Positions 5,799-6,034 of a stretch of DNA of 6,034 nt are shown here, one piece after another. The notes under the pieces were generated by a model. That model ran no database searches. It saw only the letters and a list, made by a program, of their open reading frames with translations, and was not told where the DNA came from. The position numbers and the translations under genes were made by a program. The first letter of the stretch is position 1, and every line of letters starts with the position of its first letter. Location of the stretch: NCBI GenBank assembly GCA_018646825.1, contig JABGUA010000028.1:1-6034 (forward strand), written 5' to 3'. The stretch is from Piscirickettsiaceae bacterium (GTDB lineage: Bacteria; Pseudomonadota; Gammaproteobacteria; Nitrosococcales; Methylophagaceae).

Positions 5799-5881
5799 GT
5801 GCCTTTATTCGCTAGGTTAAACTTTTATAATCTATGCAGCTTATGCTCTGTGCGTTCAAGTCGGTTTGCTGGGCAGCCGGT

Positions 5882-6034
5882 CTATTTGGCTTTTTTTGAT
5901 GTGCTGGAAAGCGGGTGGTGGTCTAATATCAATTGTTGAAGCTGATCTTCCAGAACATGGGTATAAATCTCAGTAGTGGCAATATCTGCATGCCCCAAAA
6001 GCGTTTGTATAACCCGCAAATCTGCCCCATTCGC
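5882..6034 (-). CDS. xerD: Tyrosine recombinase XerD-type, C-terminal 50 residues (partial)
   Basis: Reading the - strand from the window edge gives 50 residues ending at a TAG (complement of 5882-5884). It begins A-N-G-A-D-L-R-V-I-Q, then L12-L-G-H15 and I18-A-T-T-E-I-Y24-T-H-V. This is the last part of the tyrosine recombinase catalytic domain: H15 is the conserved active-site His of the L-G-H motif and Y24 is the nucleophile that attacks DNA. The following L-E-D-Q-L-Q-Q-L helix and the D-H-H-P-L tail are typical of XerD/XerC, which resolve chromosome dimers at dif with FtsK. The rest of the gene, including the catalytic Arg residues, is outside the window. XerD is preferred over XerC or a phage integrase because of the H-H-P-L tail and the housekeeping neighbour; this choice is moderately sure. 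Confidence 0.85.
   Translation of the reverse strand, partial: ANGADLRVIQTLLGHADIATTEIYTHVLEDQLQQLILDHHPLSSTSKKAK

Noticed and set aside
4820..5939. Several + strand open frames of 74-154 codons opposite the CNNM/CorC and XerD genes
   Set aside because: They are antisense to genes with strong family motifs, and their proteins have no recognisable domain; they are shadows of the real coding strand.

Overview
The window looks like alphaproteobacterial DNA, most likely a marine Rhodobacterales (roseobacter-type) genome of moderate to low GC. This rests on the right-hand genes: a MocA/MobA-like nucleotidyltransferase, a CNNM/CorC (HlyC-like) CBS-domain transporter and the end of a XerD-type recombinase. 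I recognise all three as Rhodobacterales-style sequences from memory, not from a search. The left part (about 1-2710) is visibly more AT-rich than the right part (about 3720-6034): hand counts of single 60-base lines give 20/60 G+C at 2101-2160 and 30/60 at 5161-5220. The left part carries accessory-looking genes.

Layout. On the + strand: the 3' part of a DUF3833 gene (to 337), an extended-SDR NAD(P)-dependent epimerase/dehydratase (439-1320), a YecA/UPF0149 family protein (1429-1962) and a multi-pass membrane protein resembling the eukaryotic AIG1/ADTRP (FAR-17a) family (2063-2710). A 688-base stretch without an intact gene follows. It holds a clear 34-codon N-terminal remnant of an FGGY-type sugar kinase (3038-3142) and a possible decayed IS3-type end. 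Then comes a compact bactofilin (3399-3707, + strand). On the - strand, convergent with bactofilin, are the nucleotidyltransferase (3755-4363), the CNNM/CorC transporter (4499-5785) and the C-terminal 50 residues of XerD (5882 to the window edge).

How the genes relate. The left-hand genes are each separated by about 100 bases and share no obvious pathway; they look like independent accessory genes, perhaps a laterally acquired block. The right-hand - strand genes are co-directional, but gaps of 96 and 135 bases do not argue strongly for a tight operon. The most interesting item is the AIG1-like protein: T44 and H114 fall where I place the catalytic Thr and His of the animal FAHFA hydrolases AIG1 and ADTRP, making it a candidate bacterial threonine-type lipid hydrolase. 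No CRISPR array, tRNA, rRNA or intact mobile element was seen.
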